A DNA stretch of 5,666 nt, taken from positions 1 through 5,666 of the forward strand of contig JACCRW010000219.1 of NCBI GenBank assembly GCA_013813345.1, in the 5' to 3' direction. The stretch is from Actinomycetota bacterium (GTDB lineage: Bacteria > Actinomycetota > Thermoleophilia > Gaiellales > Gaiellaceae). The position numbers and the translations under genes were made by a program. The notes beneath the pieces were generated by a model. The model made no database searches. It was given only the letters and a program-made list of their open reading frames with translations, and had not been told where the DNA came from. Below are positions 5,301-5,666 of this stretch, one piece after another. The number at the start of each line of letters is the position of its first letter. Position 1 is the stretch's first letter.

Positions 5301-5666
5301 CTAGCGTTTCCCGTTCGACGCCCCCGGCAGGATCGCCTGCATGAGCGCCTTCGCGATCGGCGCGGAGACCTTGCCGCCGAATCCGTTCAGCTGGTTCTCG
5401 AGCACGACGGCGCCTGCGATCCGCGGATCGTCCGCGGGCGCGAAGAAGATGAACCACGCCGTATAGACGTGCGAGCGGCCCGTCTCGGCCGTTCCGGTCT
5501 TGCCGGCGACCTTCACGCCAGGGATCGCCGCGGCCGTGCCGGTGCCGCCGGTCACGACGGATTGCATCATCGTGTTCAGCGCCGCCGCGGTCTCGGGCTT
5601 CATCGGATGCTTCCACACGCGGGGCCGGACGCGCTTGACGAGGCGGCCGCCCGGCGCGCGCACCTC
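5301..5666 (-). CDS. Penicillin-binding protein, C-terminal end of the transpeptidase domain (partial)
   Basis: Only the last 121 residues are in the window; the 5' end lies beyond the right edge. The fragment carries the active-site KTGTAETG motif (K-T-G-T at fragment residues 56-59), the third conserved motif of penicillin-binding transpeptidases. Before it is MKPETAAALNTMMQSVV, then GGTGTAAAIPGVKVAG, and after it HVYTAWFIFFAPADDPRIAG and VVLENQLNGFGGKVSAPIAK. This is the usual end of a class B (PbpA/FtsI-like) enzyme that crosslinks peptidoglycan stems on the outer face of the membrane. The serine SxxK and SxN motifs are outside the window. The TAG stop is 2 bases before the kinase ATG, so the two are almost certainly one operon. 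This matches the known actinobacterial pairing of pbpA with PASTA kinases, though class and orthology cannot be confirmed from a fragment. Confidence 0.92.
   Translation of the reverse strand, partial: EVRAPGGRLVKRVRPRVWKHPMKPETAAALNTMMQSVVTGGTGTAAAIPGVKVAGKTGTAETGRSHVYTAWFIFFAPADDPRIAGAVVLENQLNGFGGKVSAPIAKALMQAILPGASNGKR

Noticed and set aside
4513..5304. A plus-strand open frame opposite the kinase domain.
   Set aside because: It is antisense to highly conserved kinase motifs and its translation is Arg/Asp/Val-rich without recognisable features.

Overview
This is a GC-rich window from a bacterial chromosome. Gene content and codon use point to an Actinomycetota lineage. A deep-branching group such as Thermoleophilia is plausible, but that is inference and no taxonomic marker is present. 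Evidence for the phylum is a PASTA-type Ser/Thr kinase directly behind a penicillin-binding protein, a MalT/LuxR-type regulator fragment, strong G/C third-position bias and GTG starts.

Left part (1-1284) is a scarred mobile-element region. A DDE transposase remnant lies on the minus strand (about 89-869). It is split by a one-base frameshift at an AAA run (378-380) and loses its N-terminus at a junction near 867-876. Directly across the junction, on the plus strand, is the C-terminal part of a large LuxR/MalT-like regulator, with TPR-like helices and a GerE HTH, ending at 1284. Both genes are broken at the same place, so this looks like an insertion followed by deletion or rearrangement.

Middle (1285-2229): a 117-base spacer with a perfect 7-bp inverted repeat and a strong Shine-Dalgarno sequence leads into an intact class I SAM-dependent methyltransferase (1402-2229, plus) of unknown substrate. 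A bulged hairpin (2240-2267) sits in the 46-base gap where this gene converges with the next one.

Right part (2276-5666, minus strand) is a cell-wall operon read right to left: the 3' end of a penicillin-binding protein transpeptidase (pbpA-like, partial), then a pknB-like transmembrane kinase with four PASTA domains, then D-alanine--D-alanine ligase (ddl). The genes are packed (2-base gap, then 4-base overlap), implying co-transcription and translational coupling. Functionally, ddl makes the D-Ala-D-Ala dipeptide in the cytoplasm, the transpeptidase uses that terminus outside the membrane, and the PASTA kinase probably senses peptidoglycan or its fragments and regulates wall synthesis. The kinase ends in an unusual tandem-repeat Asp-Thr-Gly-Pro tail whose DNA repeats lie just upstream of the ddl start.

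I found no CRISPR array, no convincing RNA gene, and no clearly novel multi-gene system. The most interesting points are the broken-gene junction, the repeat tail of the kinase with its mRNA hairpins, the ddl start choice, and the kinase-ligase coupling.
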